From: Methanocorpusculum sp.
GTDB lineage: Archaea; Halobacteriota; Methanomicrobia; Methanomicrobiales; Methanocorpusculaceae
NCBI GenBank assembly: GCA_029986195.1
Contig: DALTYF010000091.1
Location: 1-5,096 of the forward strand
Direction: 5' to 3'
DNA length: 5,096 nt
Part shown: positions 4,917 through 5,096 of the stretch, in pieces
Numbering within the stretch: the stretch's first letter is position 1
Layout: every line of letters begins with the position of its first letter
Notes under the pieces: generated by a model
The model's input: only the letters and a program-made list of their open reading frames with translations
Databases searched by the model: none
Told to the model about the DNA's origin: nothing
Program-made: the position numbers and the translations under genes

Positions 4917-5096
4917 TGTGCATTTTATTTCACTAATATTTATTGATGTATAAAAATGAACATTTTTGATGTGAGGCGGGGAGGAGGACGCGCGGAGTGT
5001 GATGTTTTGTACGGGCTGGTAAAAGAGGGCTGTACTTTTCTGAAAAGAGAGAGTTGTTTTTCTCAGGATTTCTCCTGAGATGTTTTACATCCCATC
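4917..5096. other. Intergenic region right of trpB, no convincing gene
   Basis: AT-rich from about 4917 to 4970, then mixed. It holds a plus-strand TATA-like TATAAAAAT (4949-4957), overlapping a small palindrome AAAAATG-AA-CATTTTT (4952-4967). A 40-codon frame from ATG 4956 to TGA 5078 begins MNIFDVRRGGGRAECD; it has no ribosome binding site, overlaps the TATA-like box, and resembles nothing I know. An untranslated RNA or the leader of a gene beyond the window is equally possible. Confidence 0.4.
5061..5080. repeat. Hairpin, 8-bp arms, 4-nt loop
   Basis: TCTCAGGA (5061-5068), loop TTTC, TCCTGAGA (5073-5080). T-rich DNA lies on both sides (T5 before, T4 at 5082-5085 after), so it could end transcription of a plus-strand RNA, or of a gene entering from the right. 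It could also be a regulatory structure before a gene outside the window. Confidence 0.6.

Overview
The window looks like chromosomal DNA of a methanogenic euryarchaeon, probably Methanomicrobiales and perhaps close to Methanocorpusculum. This placement is inferred from gene content and sequence style; no search was run. The archaeal signals are a class I type HMG-CoA reductase (the key enzyme of isoprenoid lipid synthesis), an aTrm5-type tRNA methyltransferase, a TrpB2-type tryptophan synthase beta chain, GGTG/GGAG ribosome binding sites, and a TATA box placed for a leaderless transcript.

Layout. Bases 1-431 hold the N-terminal 143 codons of HMG-CoA reductase on the minus strand, cut by the left window edge. 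A 73-bp divergent spacer (432-504) separates it from a tight plus-strand operon: thiM (505-1299), thiE (1304-1933), a trm5-like methyltransferase gene (1930-2853) and a trpF-like gene (2844-3557). Gaps inside the operon are 4 bp, a 4-bp ATGA overlap and a 10-bp overlap. The convergent minus-strand trpB2 gene (4883-3558) has a stop codon directly next to the trpF stop. Bases 4884-5096 are mostly AT-rich upstream DNA of trpB2, with a hairpin near the right edge.

How the genes fit together. ThiM salvages hydroxyethylthiazole by phosphorylation. ThiE joins thiazole phosphate with the pyrimidine diphosphate to make thiamine phosphate. The methyltransferase most likely makes m1G37 in tRNA. TrpF and TrpB act in tryptophan biosynthesis. 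The operon therefore mixes cofactor, tRNA modification and amino-acid functions.

The most unusual features are at the DNA level. (1) The end of trpF carries a 38-bp direct repeat at an offset of 70 bp. With a 2-nt longer A tract this adds exactly 72 bp, or 24 in-frame codons, before the apparent native C-terminus. (2) There is an excess of long perfect inverted repeats, mostly inside coding sequence, the largest with 15-bp arms in the HMG-CoA reductase gene. (3) The plus strand changes from C-rich to G-rich across the window regardless of gene direction. I see no defence island, CRISPR array, transposase, tRNA or rRNA, and no clear new multi-gene system.
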